In this document: positions 43,782-52,558 of the stretch, in pieces | Numbering within the stretch: position 1 is the first letter of the stretch | Layout: each line of letters starts with the position of its first letter | Origin: a bacterium | GTDB lineage: Bacteria; Zhuqueibacterota; Zhuqueibacteria; Residuimicrobiales; Krinioviventaceae | Assembly (NCBI GenBank): GCA_029561455.1 | Contig: JAKQIY010000047.1 | Span: 188,332 to 252,331, forward strand | Direction of reading: 5' to 3' | Length of the DNA: 64,000 nt | Position numbers and translations under genes: made by a program | Notes under the pieces: generated by a model | The model's input: the letters and a program-made list of their open reading frames with translations, nothing else | Told to the model about the DNA's origin: nothing | The model's database searches: none

Positions 43782-44055
43782 GTGTTCTTCTCCTGAATTG
43801 CCAAACGGGCAAGTAATTTATTGATTCTAAAAATTTAGTTACTCTTTTTTATAAATTAATATAATAATAATACAATTACAAATTAATAGTAAAATTGGCA
43901 AAGCTAGTTGAAAATTTCCTGATTTGATCTGATATTCAATAGATATATCTTAAAATTGGTAAGGGTCCGTCCAGATGAAAAAGACCCAGGGGGTTCTTCC
44001 CTGTGGATAGTCAGGGCGGTCGCTTTGTTTAAAGGGGGTAAATGTATTTTAGGAA
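43782..44055. other. Gene-free gap of 274 bases
   Basis: AT-rich; holds the promoter region of the methyltransferase/isomerase pair and the 3' end of the racemase transcript. No structured repeat or small gene seen. Confidence 0.4.
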
Positions 44056-44745
44056 TCATCCCAGCGCAAAATCCACTGCGGCGCGGGCATGGATTTCCAG
44101 GGTGTTGAATAGTGGCAGGTCGCAGTCCTGTTGTTTTATCAGCAGCGGAATTTCTGTGCAACCCAGTACAATGCCCTGGGCGCCCCGGTTGTGCAATTTT
44201 GCAATGATCTCTAAAAACCGGCTTTTGGTGGCCGGGCGAAAATCGCTGTTCAGCAGTTCGGTCATAATGGCGTTGTGAATGAAATCGCGTTCGGCGGATT
44301 CAGGGATGAGTGTGCTGATGCCAGCTTGGTGTAAGTTTTTCGTATAAAAGTCCTGCTCCATAGTGGTTTTGGTGCCGAGCAGCCCGATAGTGGTCAATCC
44401 CTGGCGGTTGATCTCCGCGGCGGTGGCATCCGCAATGTGGATGATAGGTATGTGAAGCTGTTTTTGCAGCTCGTCGGCAAAATAGTGCAGGGTATTGGCG
44501 CACAGCACAAGACCTTCAGCGCCAGCAGTTTGCAGTTTGAGCGCCGCATCGGTCAACAGCACAGCAACGCCGGGCAGATTGTTACGCCGGTTCAGGGCAT
44601 CGATTTCGGCGTAATTAAATGAATAAAGAATACAATTACAGGCATTCAAGCCGCCGCAGTGACGGTTGGTTTCTTCATTAATAATCCGATAGTATTCAAC
44701 GGTCGAGACCCAGCCGGTCCCGCCGATGAGGCCGAGGAGTTGCAT
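44056..44745 (-). CDS. Aspartate/glutamate racemase-family protein
   Basis: 229 residues. Family start GLIGGTGWVSTVEYYRIIN and the two catalytic Cys regions: LVLCANTLHYF (about residue 82) and IVLGCTEIPLLI (about 190), in two pseudo-symmetric halves. Cofactor-independent racemases of this group interconvert L- and D-aspartate or related amino acids. It stands alone between gaps, so no pathway can be inferred. D-Ala-D-Ala ligase is 14 kb away and unrelated in position. Confidence 0.9.
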   Translation of the reverse strand: MQLLGLIGGTGWVSTVEYYRIINEETNRHCGGLNACNCILYSFNYAEIDALNRRNNLPGVAVLLTDAALKLQTAGAEGLVLCANTLHYFADELQKQLHIPIIHIADATAAEINRQGLTTIGLLGTKTTMEQDFYTKNLHQAGISTLIPESAERDFIHNAIMTELLNSDFRPATKSRFLEIIAKLHNRGAQGIVLGCTEIPLLIKQQDCDLPLFNTLEIHARAAVDFALG

Positions 44746-44814
44746 ATAATACCTAAATTACTAAAATGAGTTATTCCTTTGCAAGAGGGAACTTTTTTTT
44801 AAATAAACATGTAG

Positions 44815-44965
44815 GATGGGCAATGTCCTGCACAGAGGTCGTAACTTTTGGAAAAATAGGACATTAATAAATGATATGTTTTGAAAAATAATGGTGGGAC
44901 ATTGCCCATCATTTTATTATGGTTTAGAGCTCAGTTTTTTTAATTTTAATTTAGAAATTCAGGTA
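44815..44965. repeat. 151-bp hairpin-bearing dispersed repeat C, copy 1
   Basis: GATGGGCAATGTCC (44815-44828) pairs perfectly with GGACATTGCCCATC (44897-44910) around a 68-base centre. A shared 20-base block (TTAATTTAGAAATTCAGGTA, 44946-44965) follows 35 bases later. Copy 2 at 56578-56728 has the same total length and the same block at the same place. It fills most of the 277-bp gap 44746-45022. Confidence 0.7.
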
Positions 44966-45022
44966 ATAATCAAATTTCAAGAGATAACCAGGAAAATTTG
45001 TATTAACTTAATTTTTAAGTGA

Positions 45023-45457
45023 TTACTTTATATTCCTTTCCCCCTTCCAATACACCCACACCGCCATACCCAGAAATACCAGGTCTTCAACAATGCGCAG
45101 CAAACCCACCTGCGAGCCTTTTTCGCCCAGCGAAAAGCAGCCGCAATTTATATTCAGTCCCCGCAGCAAGGCGGAGGCCATGGCAAGGATAAAAACCACA
45201 TTCAGCGCAATCAGGATCAGCGCGGCGGGGCGCAGCCACCTGCCGGCAATCAACAACAGGCCGCAGCCCAGTTCTACCCAGGGGAGACTCGCCGCCAGTA
45301 AAGAGACCAACAGCCAGGGCAGCAGCCGATAATTATCAATTTCCCGCGCAAACAGGGCGGGATTGATGATCTTGCCGATTGCGGCATAAATAAAAATAGC
45401 CGCCAAAATCAACCTTACGGCCAGGTTGATGATAGTCATCTGTTTTTCATTCACCAT
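45023..45457 (-). CDS. MauE/DoxX-like membrane protein
   Basis: 144 residues from ATG 45457 (MVNEKQMTIINLAV). The longer frame upstream overlaps the rhodanese gene and has no ribosome site. Four hydrophobic helices; early sequence IFIYAAIGKIINPALFAREI is typical of the MauE/DoxX group, and INCGCFSLGEKGS carries a CGC redox-like motif found in MauE-type proteins. MauE proteins help thiol-redox maturation of exported proteins. The start overlaps the end of the rhodanese gene by 11 bases (coupled), which supports a common sulfur or thiol function. Confidence 0.87.
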   Translation of the reverse strand: MVNEKQMTIINLAVRLILAAIFIYAAIGKIINPALFAREIDNYRLLPWLLVSLLAASLPWVELGCGLLLIAGRWLRPAALILIALNVVFILAMASALLRGLNINCGCFSLGEKGSQVGLLRIVEDLVFLGMAVWVYWKGERNIK

Positions 45458-45980
45458 GTTCGGGCCCCTCGCGTATTTCTTCCCTAGCAGCTTTCCAGTC
45501 GTCCAGGCCATCGTAATATAAAAGCACTTTTTGAAAATTTAATTTTTTCAGTTCCATGGCCAATTGTTCGGCCGTTTCGCAAGGCGGGCCGTCACAATAG
45601 GTGATGATGCCGATCTCGCGCGGTATACTGTTCAAGGCGGAATAATATTCTCCCAACATATCCCAGGGAATATTGATGGCATCGGGAATATGCCCAGCGA
45701 TATAGGCTTCGGGGATGCGCGCATCGAGAAGCACAATATCGGGCCCGGCTAACAGACTTTTCAACTGCGACCGGTCGATTCGGGTAACTTGAAGTTGTTC
45801 GCCGGTTGAATCGTCCTCTTGTGCGCCTGTAGCGGAGGAGTCGGGTCGATGAAAGCCGAGCCTGACCTTTTGTGGATGAAAAGCATTGACAAGCAAACCA
45901 ATTATCCCACAGGCAATGATTATTAAAACCGCCCGGATTAACATGCTTTTTGATGATAAAAATTGTACACGTCTGTTCAT
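45447..45980 (-). CDS. Membrane-anchored rhodanese-domain protein
   Basis: 177 residues. A single N-terminal membrane helix (about 14-33) puts the domain outside the cytoplasmic membrane. Rhodanese domain about 68-170: VLLDARIPEAYIAGHIPDAINIPW, then the active-site loop YCDGPPCETAEQLA. The catalytic Cys is the first of a C-x4-C pair, unlike the usual CxxGxR loop. Such proteins transfer sulfane sulfur or act as thiol carriers. Cotranscribed with the MauE-like protein it overlaps. Confidence 0.88.
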   Translation of the reverse strand: MNRRVQFLSSKSMLIRAVLIIIACGIIGLLVNAFHPQKVRLGFHRPDSSATGAQEDDSTGEQLQVTRIDRSQLKSLLAGPDIVLLDARIPEAYIAGHIPDAINIPWDMLGEYYSALNSIPREIGIITYCDGPPCETAEQLAMELKKLNFQKVLLYYDGLDDWKAAREEIREGPEHGE

Positions 45981-46225
45981 ATATTATCCCTTTGCTCTTA
46001 ACCTGTTTATAGATGAAGCGCTGCAGAAATGTTACTTTACAGGGCGGTCCATTTTACAGCAGATTAACTGACTTAAAATAATAATTTATTTAACAAATGT
46101 CACTATTTTTTTATAACCTGGTGAATCTGATATAAAATAAATTAAATTAAACATTACAGGCAAAATTTTGGTTCCTATTTTAATGGGGAATATGTATATT
46201 AAGGCTTATTCAAAAGAGGACGATA

Positions 46226-47815
46226 ATGAGCAGCCTGCTATCCCAAAGCTATTTTGCCTTGTTCCTGATCATTGCTGTCGGAATTATTATTGGGCATATC
46301 CGCTATAAAGGCGTGTCGCTGGATTTTTCAGCAGTCATATTTGTCGCAATTGTTATGGGTCATTTCGGGGTCATCATTCCGGAAGATTTTAACAAGATCG
46401 GGGTATTACTATTCATTTTCACAATCGGTTTACAATCCGGGCCGGGGTTTTTCGATTCATTCCGCAAGCAGGGCCTGCAACTGGTTATTGTTACAGTCGC
46501 CATGATCGTTGCCTCGGTCATTACCGCTATCGGCCTGGGTTATCTGTTCAAAATCGATTTCAAGATCGGCGCCGGTTTGCTCACCGGTGCGTTGACCAGT
46601 ACGCCGGGGCTGGCTGCCGCTATTGAAAGCTGCAAGTCGCCAATTGCCTCCATTGGCTACGGTATCGCCTATCCTTTTGGCGTCCTGGGAGTGATCTTGT
46701 ATGTACGGTTGCTGCCTAAAATTATCAAAATCGATCTGCATAAAGAAGCTGAAAGTTATAAAAATGAAACCTATTCCCGCTATCCGAAAATATCCAATGC
46801 CAATTTTATTGTGGAGAATGTCAATGTCGATGGAAAATCTATAGCCGAACTCCATGTCAAAACTATGACCGGCGCAACGATCTCCCGAGTATTACATGAA
46901 AATGTGGCTATAACCCCCAAGCCGGATACAGTGCTGCGCCTCGGCGACGCCGTGAAAGCAGTTGGCAGTGAGGAAGATCTGGAATATATCCGCCTGTTGA
47001 TCGGCAAAAGAACCGAGCAGGAGATCCCGCTTAGTTCCGGTTATGATGTGCAATGGATTCTGGTAACAAATAAAAAAGTAGTGAACAAAACCCTCGGTGA
47101 ACTGAACCTGCATCGTAACTATAATGCAAATGTCACCCGCATCCGCCGGAGCGGTATCGATATTTCGCCCAATGCCGGCAGTCAGATCCGCTTTGGCGAT
47201 AAACTGATGGTGGCCTGCGACAAGGAGAACATGTCCAGCGTCATCAAAATGATGGGGAATAATGATAAAAAGTTATCGGAAACCGACTTTTTACCGATTG
47301 CGCTGGGGATTGTTTTGGGTGTGGTTTTTGGAAAGTTGAATATTCCCCTGTTTGGCGGCATCTCTTTCAGTCCCGGCCTCACCGGCGGCGTGCTGGCGAT
47401 AGCGCTTATTCTGAGCCGCATCGGCAAAACCGGCCCGATCGTGTGGACGATGAGCGGCAACGCCAACCAGTTATTGCGCACCCTGGGATTGCTGTTATTT
47501 CTGGCGGCGGTTGGCACCGACGCCGGTTCGCATCTGACCGAGACTTATGTCAGGTATGGTTTTAAGCTCTTTATTGTCGGGGCAATTATTACAATTGTAC
47601 CCATGGCCGTGGGCACCTGGGTCGGCAGAAAACTGACACGCATCAATTTTCTTACTTTGCTGGGAGTTATTACCGGCGGCATGACCAGCACACCCGGACT
47701 GGGGGCAATTGAATCGCCGGATGATTGTGATGCGCCGCAGGTGGGTTATGCTACAGTGTACCCGATAGCGCTGGTCTGTGTAATCATCAGTGCGCAAATC
47801 ATGGGGCGGTTGTAG
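46226..47815 (+). CDS. AAE-type (aspartate:alanine exchanger family) transporter with two RCK_C domains
   Basis: 529 residues. Two membrane halves of five to six helices (about 8-170 and 350-529), each with the duplicated YidE/AspT signature: TGALTSTPGLAAAIES and GGMTSTPGLGAIESPDD. Between them are two TrkA-C/RCK_C domains (about 190-275 and 280-345), which bind regulatory ligands in relatives. Known relatives exchange aspartate for alanine or succinate; the YidE/YbjL branch is uncharacterised. AGAGGA lies before the ATG. No decarboxylase gene is adjacent, so the substrate is open. Confidence 0.92.
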   Translation: MSSLLSQSYFALFLIIAVGIIIGHIRYKGVSLDFSAVIFVAIVMGHFGVIIPEDFNKIGVLLFIFTIGLQSGPGFFDSFRKQGLQLVIVTVAMIVASVITAIGLGYLFKIDFKIGAGLLTGALTSTPGLAAAIESCKSPIASIGYGIAYPFGVLGVILYVRLLPKIIKIDLHKEAESYKNETYSRYPKISNANFIVENVNVDGKSIAELHVKTMTGATISRVLHENVAITPKPDTVLRLGDAVKAVGSEEDLEYIRLLIGKRTEQEIPLSSGYDVQWILVTNKKVVNKTLGELNLHRNYNANVTRIRRSGIDISPNAGSQIRFGDKLMVACDKENMSSVIKMMGNNDKKLSETDFLPIALGIVLGVVFGKLNIPLFGGISFSPGLTGGVLAIALILSRIGKTGPIVWTMSGNANQLLRTLGLLLFLAAVGTDAGSHLTETYVRYGFKLFIVGAIITIVPMAVGTWVGRKLTRINFLTLLGVITGGMTSTPGLGAIESPDDCDAPQVGYATVYPIALVCVIISAQIMGRL

Positions 47816-47974
47816 CAGCTATTTCTTTCTACCTGTATGACGTAGCAAATACTAGTGGTCGTCGAGTAGGGCCGAAAATGGTTTCGGCAAACGAACTGTT
47901 ATGGTATTATTACAGAATTTTTAATAGCGGTAGATACGGCCCGTATCGAGACGACATGACCTGGGATGTGTATT

Positions 47975-48092
47975 AAAAAGTATAGCCCACCTCGCCGCAG
48001 ATACATTATACCCCCGATCCGGTTCGAATTCAAAGCTTTTTCTTTGAAACAGGCCCGTACCGCAGGTGGACCACACTGAAATGCTGCCACGG
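47975..48092 (-). repeat. Repeat A, copy 3 (inverted)
   Basis: The reverse complement matches copies 1 and 2 at both ends (GGCAGCATTTCAGTG...GTCCACCTG and GCGAGGTGGGCTA) with a diverged centre. Confidence 0.65.
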
Positions 48093-48202
48093 CGCAGTCC
48101 CAACCTGTAGATTAAACCCCGTCAGGGGTGTAATGTTTATAGCAAATTAATATAAAATATGCAACCCCATTAGGGGTGGAGCCTGGCGGCGCACGTACCG
48201 GG

Positions 48203-48420
48203 CGTCTCGATACGTCCCTAAAGATGAAGCAGCGGGACTACTCGATGACCGGGTTTGCTTACACGACAACCGGCGTTACCGTCATGCCCACCATTGCCAC
48301 AACCTTCAGATTGTGGGACAAATAAAACAAAAACATGGCTTTAGCCTAAATTTACATTTGATTAAAGTCAATTTTGTACAGTTCAAGTAATCCACGTCAT
48401 AAATGACGTGGCAATATACA
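48203..48420 (+). repeat. Repeat B, copy 3 (diverged)
   Basis: Begins CGTCTCGATACGTCC and keeps the order of blocks seen at 29673-30118: CTACTCGATGACCGG, a CCACAA/TTGTGG variant of the first hairpin, GGCTTTAGCCTAAA, TTGATTAAAGTCAA and CCACGTCATAAATGACGTGG. The hairpin arms change together (CCACGG...CGTGG to CCACAA...TTGTGG). Confidence 0.7.
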
Positions 48421-48570
48421 AATAGATTCATCCTCGCTCGTTAAAGACAAGGGGCAACAGCACCTAGTTAATATTCGTGCAACTCGGTCCTGCGGCCCGC
48501 AGTACAACATGTCCTGCTTTATTGTCCGCCCTGGAACAGATTACCAGGGCGAGCAAGAATTGTTTATCCC

Positions 48571-48690
48571 GGGCATCTCGATACGTCCTGTAAGGTGAAG
48601 CAGCGGTACTACTCGATGACCGGGTGGATGTTTTCCGGGCATCTCAATACGTCCGTCCCCCAAAACAGGACAGGCTACCCTATAATCGAT
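48571..48690 (+). repeat. Two partial repeat B starts
   Basis: GGGCATCTCGATACGTCC...CTACTCGATGACCGGG (48571-48626) and GGGCATCTCAATACGTCCGT...GGCTACC (48636-48690) match only the first 50-60 bases of the B repeat. Confidence 0.55.
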
Positions 48691-48792
48691 TGATTATTAT
48701 ATTTCACCAGCGTCGGCTAGAAAAATCGTCTTAAAATCGTATCAGCATGGGATTATTCTTTAATTTTGAAAAATAACGCAATTTTTCGATAA

Positions 48793-50025
48793 TCAGCGCA
48801 TAAAATAATTGATCATAAAGTGGTACATCCGCCAGCACATGGCCAGAATTAAAAACAGGCCGATCACAGCGATTATGTTCTGTTTCCAGTTATTCGCCAG
48901 TTTACCCATAACTTTGCGGTTATTGGAGATCATGAACAGGCCGATAGCCACTGCCGGTACGGCAAATAAAGAAGCGCCCTGGGCAAAGACCAGCGCCGGT
49001 ATGGTATTGCCTTTTAAAAACAGAACAATTCCCTCGCCGACCAGCATACCGATCAGCATTCCTCCGGCCGCGAAAATTCGCGGCCAGCGCTGCTGCATGC
49101 TGTCACCCAGTCCCAGCCCGTCCGCCATCAAACCGCCGCCGATAACCATATTCACCGCCAGGGAAGAAAAAGCTGCCGCCCATAAACCAATGCTGAAAAT
49201 GATCTGGGCAAACGGCCCAAACAATGCCTGAAGCTGTTTTGCCATATCTGCGGCGCTGTTAATGACCAGCCCGGTGTAAGCAAGGGGGCGCAGGGCAGCG
49301 GCAGAGGTCATGATAATGAGAATTGTAATACCGCCCAGCATGGTAATGCCGGCTATAGTATCGGCAATGCTGCCTTTTAAATTATCCATTTTCCAGCCTT
49401 TGTCCCGCACCAGGTAAGCCTGGTAAAGCGCCACATGCAGGCAAAAAGTTGTGCCCACCAGTCCAGCCATCTCTCTGAATGCGCCTTGTGGGAGTGAGGG
49501 AACCAGACCCTGTACCGCTTCACCCAGGTCCGGTTTGGCAAAGATGAGATTGATAAAAAAGGCAACGATCATGATCATCACCAAATACATCATCAATTTT
49601 TCCAACACTTTATATAAATTACGGGCATAAAAGACCAGGATAATGCCTGCGGAAGTAAACACAACCGGCCAGATCGGTTCCGGTATCCCGGTCAGGGAAT
49701 GCATGGCCGTGGCAACCCCCAGGTTATTGCCAAACTGGAAACTGGCCGCCATTAAAAAGCATGATACGCCAATCAACCCGGCAAACCAGCGTCCATAAGT
49801 ATCCGCTACGGTTTGCAGAATGCTTTTAGGCTGCGATACCCCGAACCGGGCGGCCATGTAAACATACATTCCCATAGCCACGGCAGCCAGAACCACTACC
49901 CAGAGAAGTTGATACCCATAATTAAAGCCGGATTTGGTCGCAGTAGTAATGCTGCCCGGGCCAAGCACTACCGAAGCCATAATAAATGCCGGACCGATTG
50001 TGCGTAATACTTTTCTTACCTGCAT
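48793..50025 (-). CDS. Nramp-family transporter with altered metal-binding motifs
   Basis: 410 residues, about 11 membrane helices, clearly of the Nramp/LeuT fold family. Helix 1 reads VVLGPGSITTAT where metal transporters have DPGN, and helix 6 reads TTFCLHVALYQ where they have a Met-Pro-His motif. The Asp, Asn and Met that bind Mn/Fe in canonical members are thus Gly, Ser and Cys; the His remains. Members with GPG-type helix 1 form a separate branch whose substrate is not certain, so Mn/Fe transport should not be assumed. Starts at ATG 50025 with GGGAGTG upstream. Upstream of GH44 on the same strand is a 54-base gap, so the two may share a transcript. Confidence 0.87.
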   Translation of the reverse strand: MQVRKVLRTIGPAFIMASVVLGPGSITTATKSGFNYGYQLLWVVVLAAVAMGMYVYMAARFGVSQPKSILQTVADTYGRWFAGLIGVSCFLMAASFQFGNNLGVATAMHSLTGIPEPIWPVVFTSAGIILVFYARNLYKVLEKLMMYLVMIMIVAFFINLIFAKPDLGEAVQGLVPSLPQGAFREMAGLVGTTFCLHVALYQAYLVRDKGWKMDNLKGSIADTIAGITMLGGITILIIMTSAAALRPLAYTGLVINSAADMAKQLQALFGPFAQIIFSIGLWAAAFSSLAVNMVIGGGLMADGLGLGDSMQQRWPRIFAAGGMLIGMLVGEGIVLFLKGNTIPALVFAQGASLFAVPAVAIGLFMISNNRKVMGKLANNWKQNIIAVIGLFLILAMCWRMYHFMINYFMR

Positions 50026-50078
50026 ATTTTATCACTCCCTTGAGATACTAACCTGACTGTTTTAAAAATTTACAAATG

Positions 50079-51962
50079 CTATTTAATGTAATTTACTTTA
50101 TGTATTAAAGTTTTGCCGGGCGTTTCTAATTTTATGAAATAAAGACCTGATGCCAATCCGGCGCCCCGGCTCTTGCCTGCATCCCAACTGTATTTACCGG
50201 CCCCATGCAGGTTCTCTACCTGTTCAACAGTCATACCCTGCATATTGTAAATTTTTATTGTTCCGGTTAGTCCGGCGGGGATTTTATAACTGATGTGACA
50301 AGTGGAGTTAAAAGGATTGGGAAATGTATTGAGATGAAAATTCTCAACAGCTTTAATTTTTCCCGCAATTGCGGTTTCCGTACCCTGCAACACAAAATGG
50401 CACACCGATGATTTGGGTAATTCATAATTAATAATATTATTTTCAATTGGCAAGCTATTCCCGCTGGTTCGTATATGATCGGTTGTCGCATCAAAATAGA
50501 AAACTTCCATACTGGTATAAGCTGTATTGCCGGCAATTTGTATTTCACCATTGGCGGCGTTATCCAGGTCTTTGTTGAGTATGATAATGTGTAATTCCGA
50601 GGGATCTTCTCCATTGATCGAGGCATAGATTGAACTGGTCACTTTATCATCGGTAGCCGCCTGAACGGACATATCTCCAAAAGTACCCAAACCGCCATTA
50701 TAATTCCTGAATATTTTATAACCGGCCGAAGTATACGCGGTTTCATCCTGCATTTGCCAGTAACATGCGGCATAAACCCCCAGCTTGCCGAAAATACCCA
50801 GCACATCGGCAGTAGCAATGCCGCCGGTAACATCATTTTCACCGCCATAATTATACTCGGTTATGGCTAATTTAGTACCGGGATAGTACGTATCAATCGA
50901 TTTCTGCAGAACAGGGATTAACGGTAAATAGTCTTTGAACCACTGGCCGATCCAACTGTTTTCATAATAACCTTTATCCCACAGGGTGCGCGGCGCCTGC
51001 AGACGGGCTTCCTTATCCTTACGCGAATTGGCTGAAGTGTTGACAATGCGCTCATCGCCCTGGGCTTCCGGATACCAGTGCACGTCCAGCACATCCAGCA
51101 ACCTGCGCCCATTCGTTTCTTCGGCTTTTTTCATTTCCGCAAGATAATAGTCGATAAACCACTTGTATTTGCCTTTAACATCATTCCAGTCATAATCAGT
51201 TAAATTGATATATGCCGACAGACCGAATAATACCGGCCCAAAAATCTCACAGGCGGGATCAACATCTTTTATGGCTTTGCTCCATTCTATCGAACGGTTG
51301 ACCAGTTCCACGCAGCCGGTCTTCTCCGGGTGAATGCGGGGATGCGTGCTCGGCCATAAGGCCGGTTCATTGTCCAGGGCATAGGCTTTAACTCCGCTTG
51401 CCGAGGCAGCATCACCGTACCTTCCCACCAGCAAATTAACGAGTTCATCCATATAAACGGCATTATCGGAGAGATCGGGAAGTTGTGAGAAGGGACTCCC
51501 CTTGGCGGCGATTACTTCATTCCAGCGATGCGACGGCGCGGTTTCTTCTTCCGTAACGGTACCGTTTTTATCTTTGGCAACGTACCCGGCCATTTGCAGT
51601 GTAACTATCGAATAATCCATATAACTATTGGCAAGATCGATAAAATGGGTAAGGACAATAGCCGGGGTGTTCTCGTTTTGGGTTGGAATATCGTTAATCC
51701 AGGTCAGGTAATTATCACTCGAGTTTTGCCAGTCTTCGCCGGCATTGGAAGCATTGTTTTCCCAGTTGTACCCGGTCATGCGATTGCCGCCAATCCGCCG
51801 GGCAGCCCAGTTTTCTGTTTCCGTTAAGGTCTGGTTGGCGCCGTAGATCATTGGGCTGATCGGCTTGCGATCCAGGTAAGGATTTACAGTAAAATGAAAA
51901 TCTTTTGTTAAGGCATTTGTGAAACCCAGGAAAATTCCGATAACAACTAAACACTTGTTCAT
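50079..51962 (-). CDS. GH44 glycoside hydrolase with T9SS sorting domain
   Basis: 627 residues. Signal peptide 1-18. The GH44 catalytic region (about 22-530) opens with the family-typical ISPMIYGANQ, has the acid/base motif ALDNEP (E199) and the nucleophile motif AITEYNYGG (E369), and a beta-sandwich with ASINGEDPSELHIIILNKDL. GH44 enzymes cut beta-1,4-glucans such as cellulose and xyloglucan from inside the chain. The last ~80 residues are a T9SS type-A sorting domain (FPNPFNST, IYNMQGMTVEQV, GLYFIKLE). So a secreted or surface plant-polysaccharide hydrolase, agreeing with an L-fucose isomerase elsewhere in the window (a sugar found on xyloglucan). Confidence 0.93.
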   Translation of the reverse strand: MNKCLVVIGIFLGFTNALTKDFHFTVNPYLDRKPISPMIYGANQTLTETENWAARRIGGNRMTGYNWENNASNAGEDWQNSSDNYLTWINDIPTQNENTPAIVLTHFIDLANSYMDYSIVTLQMAGYVAKDKNGTVTEEETAPSHRWNEVIAAKGSPFSQLPDLSDNAVYMDELVNLLVGRYGDAASASGVKAYALDNEPALWPSTHPRIHPEKTGCVELVNRSIEWSKAIKDVDPACEIFGPVLFGLSAYINLTDYDWNDVKGKYKWFIDYYLAEMKKAEETNGRRLLDVLDVHWYPEAQGDERIVNTSANSRKDKEARLQAPRTLWDKGYYENSWIGQWFKDYLPLIPVLQKSIDTYYPGTKLAITEYNYGGENDVTGGIATADVLGIFGKLGVYAACYWQMQDETAYTSAGYKIFRNYNGGLGTFGDMSVQAATDDKVTSSIYASINGEDPSELHIIILNKDLDNAANGEIQIAGNTAYTSMEVFYFDATTDHIRTSGNSLPIENNIINYELPKSSVCHFVLQGTETAIAGKIKAVENFHLNTFPNPFNSTCHISYKIPAGLTGTIKIYNMQGMTVEQVENLHGAGKYSWDAGKSRGAGLASGLYFIKLETPGKTLIHKVNYIK

Positions 51963-52090
51963 GGCTTTGTCCTTTATGAAGTGAATGTCAATGTAAGAAA
52001 AATATTTTTTCTGTCAAACAATATTTGAACCGGTACAAATATTTATTTTTTATACAGAATAATATTTAAGCATAAAAACAAAAAAAAGAC

Positions 52091-52118
52091 TTGACTTTTT
52101 CAAAATAATGCTTAAATT
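52091..52118 (+). promoter_or_regulatory. Candidate promoter of the blaI-M56 operon
   Basis: TTGACT (52091-52096) with TAAATT (52113-52118) at 16 bases. It lies directly upstream of the palindrome at 52128 and about 50 bases before the ATG. Confidence 0.4.
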
Positions 52119-52127
52119 TAATAGAGC

Positions 52128-52142
52128 TACTACAAATTAGTA
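52128..52142. promoter_or_regulatory. Probable BlaI/MecI-type operator
   Basis: TACTA-CAAAT-TAGTA is a perfect 5-base palindrome. Its left half TACTACA equals the half-site of MecI/BlaI operators (TACA/TGTA core); the right half lacks one G. It sits where the transcription start would be, in front of the BlaI-family gene, which suits autorepression. Confidence 0.45.
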
Positions 52143-52170
52143 ACAGTGCTTGAAAAAAGAGGCAAGAACA

Positions 52171-52557
52171 ATGAATTTACCATCTTTACCTGAGCTTTCC
52201 CGCGCCGAGTATGATATACTTCGTGTCATCTGGAAAGACGGCAAACAAACAGTACGGGAAGTGCATGATAAATTGCAACAAACCAATGGCTGGGCCTATA
52301 CCACAACCAAAACCATGATGGATCGGATGGTGCAAAAAGAATTACTGGACCGTTCCGAATTTCACGGCATTTTTTTATACACCGCGCTGATTTCCCGTCC
52401 GGCCGGCTTGGCCAAACTGGTACAGTTTTTCGCCGAGCGGGTGCTGGAAACCGATGCAGCGCAGGTCGTTTCCATGTTTGCCAGTTCACAGACTCTATCG
52501 CCGCAGGAACTAGTAGAGTTGGAAGACTTGCTCAAAGATAATAACGAGGATAAATAA
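52171..52557 (+). CDS. BlaI/MecI/CopY-family repressor
   Basis: 128 residues from ATG 52171 (GAGG 8 bases upstream); a TTG 21 bases earlier is in frame but has no site. Winged-helix domain 1-75 with LSRAEYDILRVIWKDGKQTVREVHD and the recognition helix AYTTTKTMMDRMVQKELL, then a C-terminal dimerisation helix region. The family represses beta-lactamase, PBP2a or copper genes and is inactivated by proteolysis triggered by an M56 membrane protease, here encoded one base downstream. Confidence 0.93.
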   Translation: MNLPSLPELSRAEYDILRVIWKDGKQTVREVHDKLQQTNGWAYTTTKTMMDRMVQKELLDRSEFHGIFLYTALISRPAGLAKLVQFFAERVLETDAAQVVSMFASSQTLSPQELVELEDLLKDNNEDK

Positions 52558-52558
52558 G

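Larger units (their letters stand above)
47816..48792. other. 0.98-kb gene-free, repeat-rich region
   Basis: Lies between convergent genes. Contains an inverted copy of repeat A, two small hairpins of the type ACCCC-N4-GGGGT (about 48118-48131 and 48163-48176), a diverged repeat B, a CGCCCTGG/CCAGGGCG hairpin (about 48531-48555) and two partial B starts (48571-48626, 48636-48690). Small frames here have no ribosome site and are not supported as genes. Confidence 0.65.
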
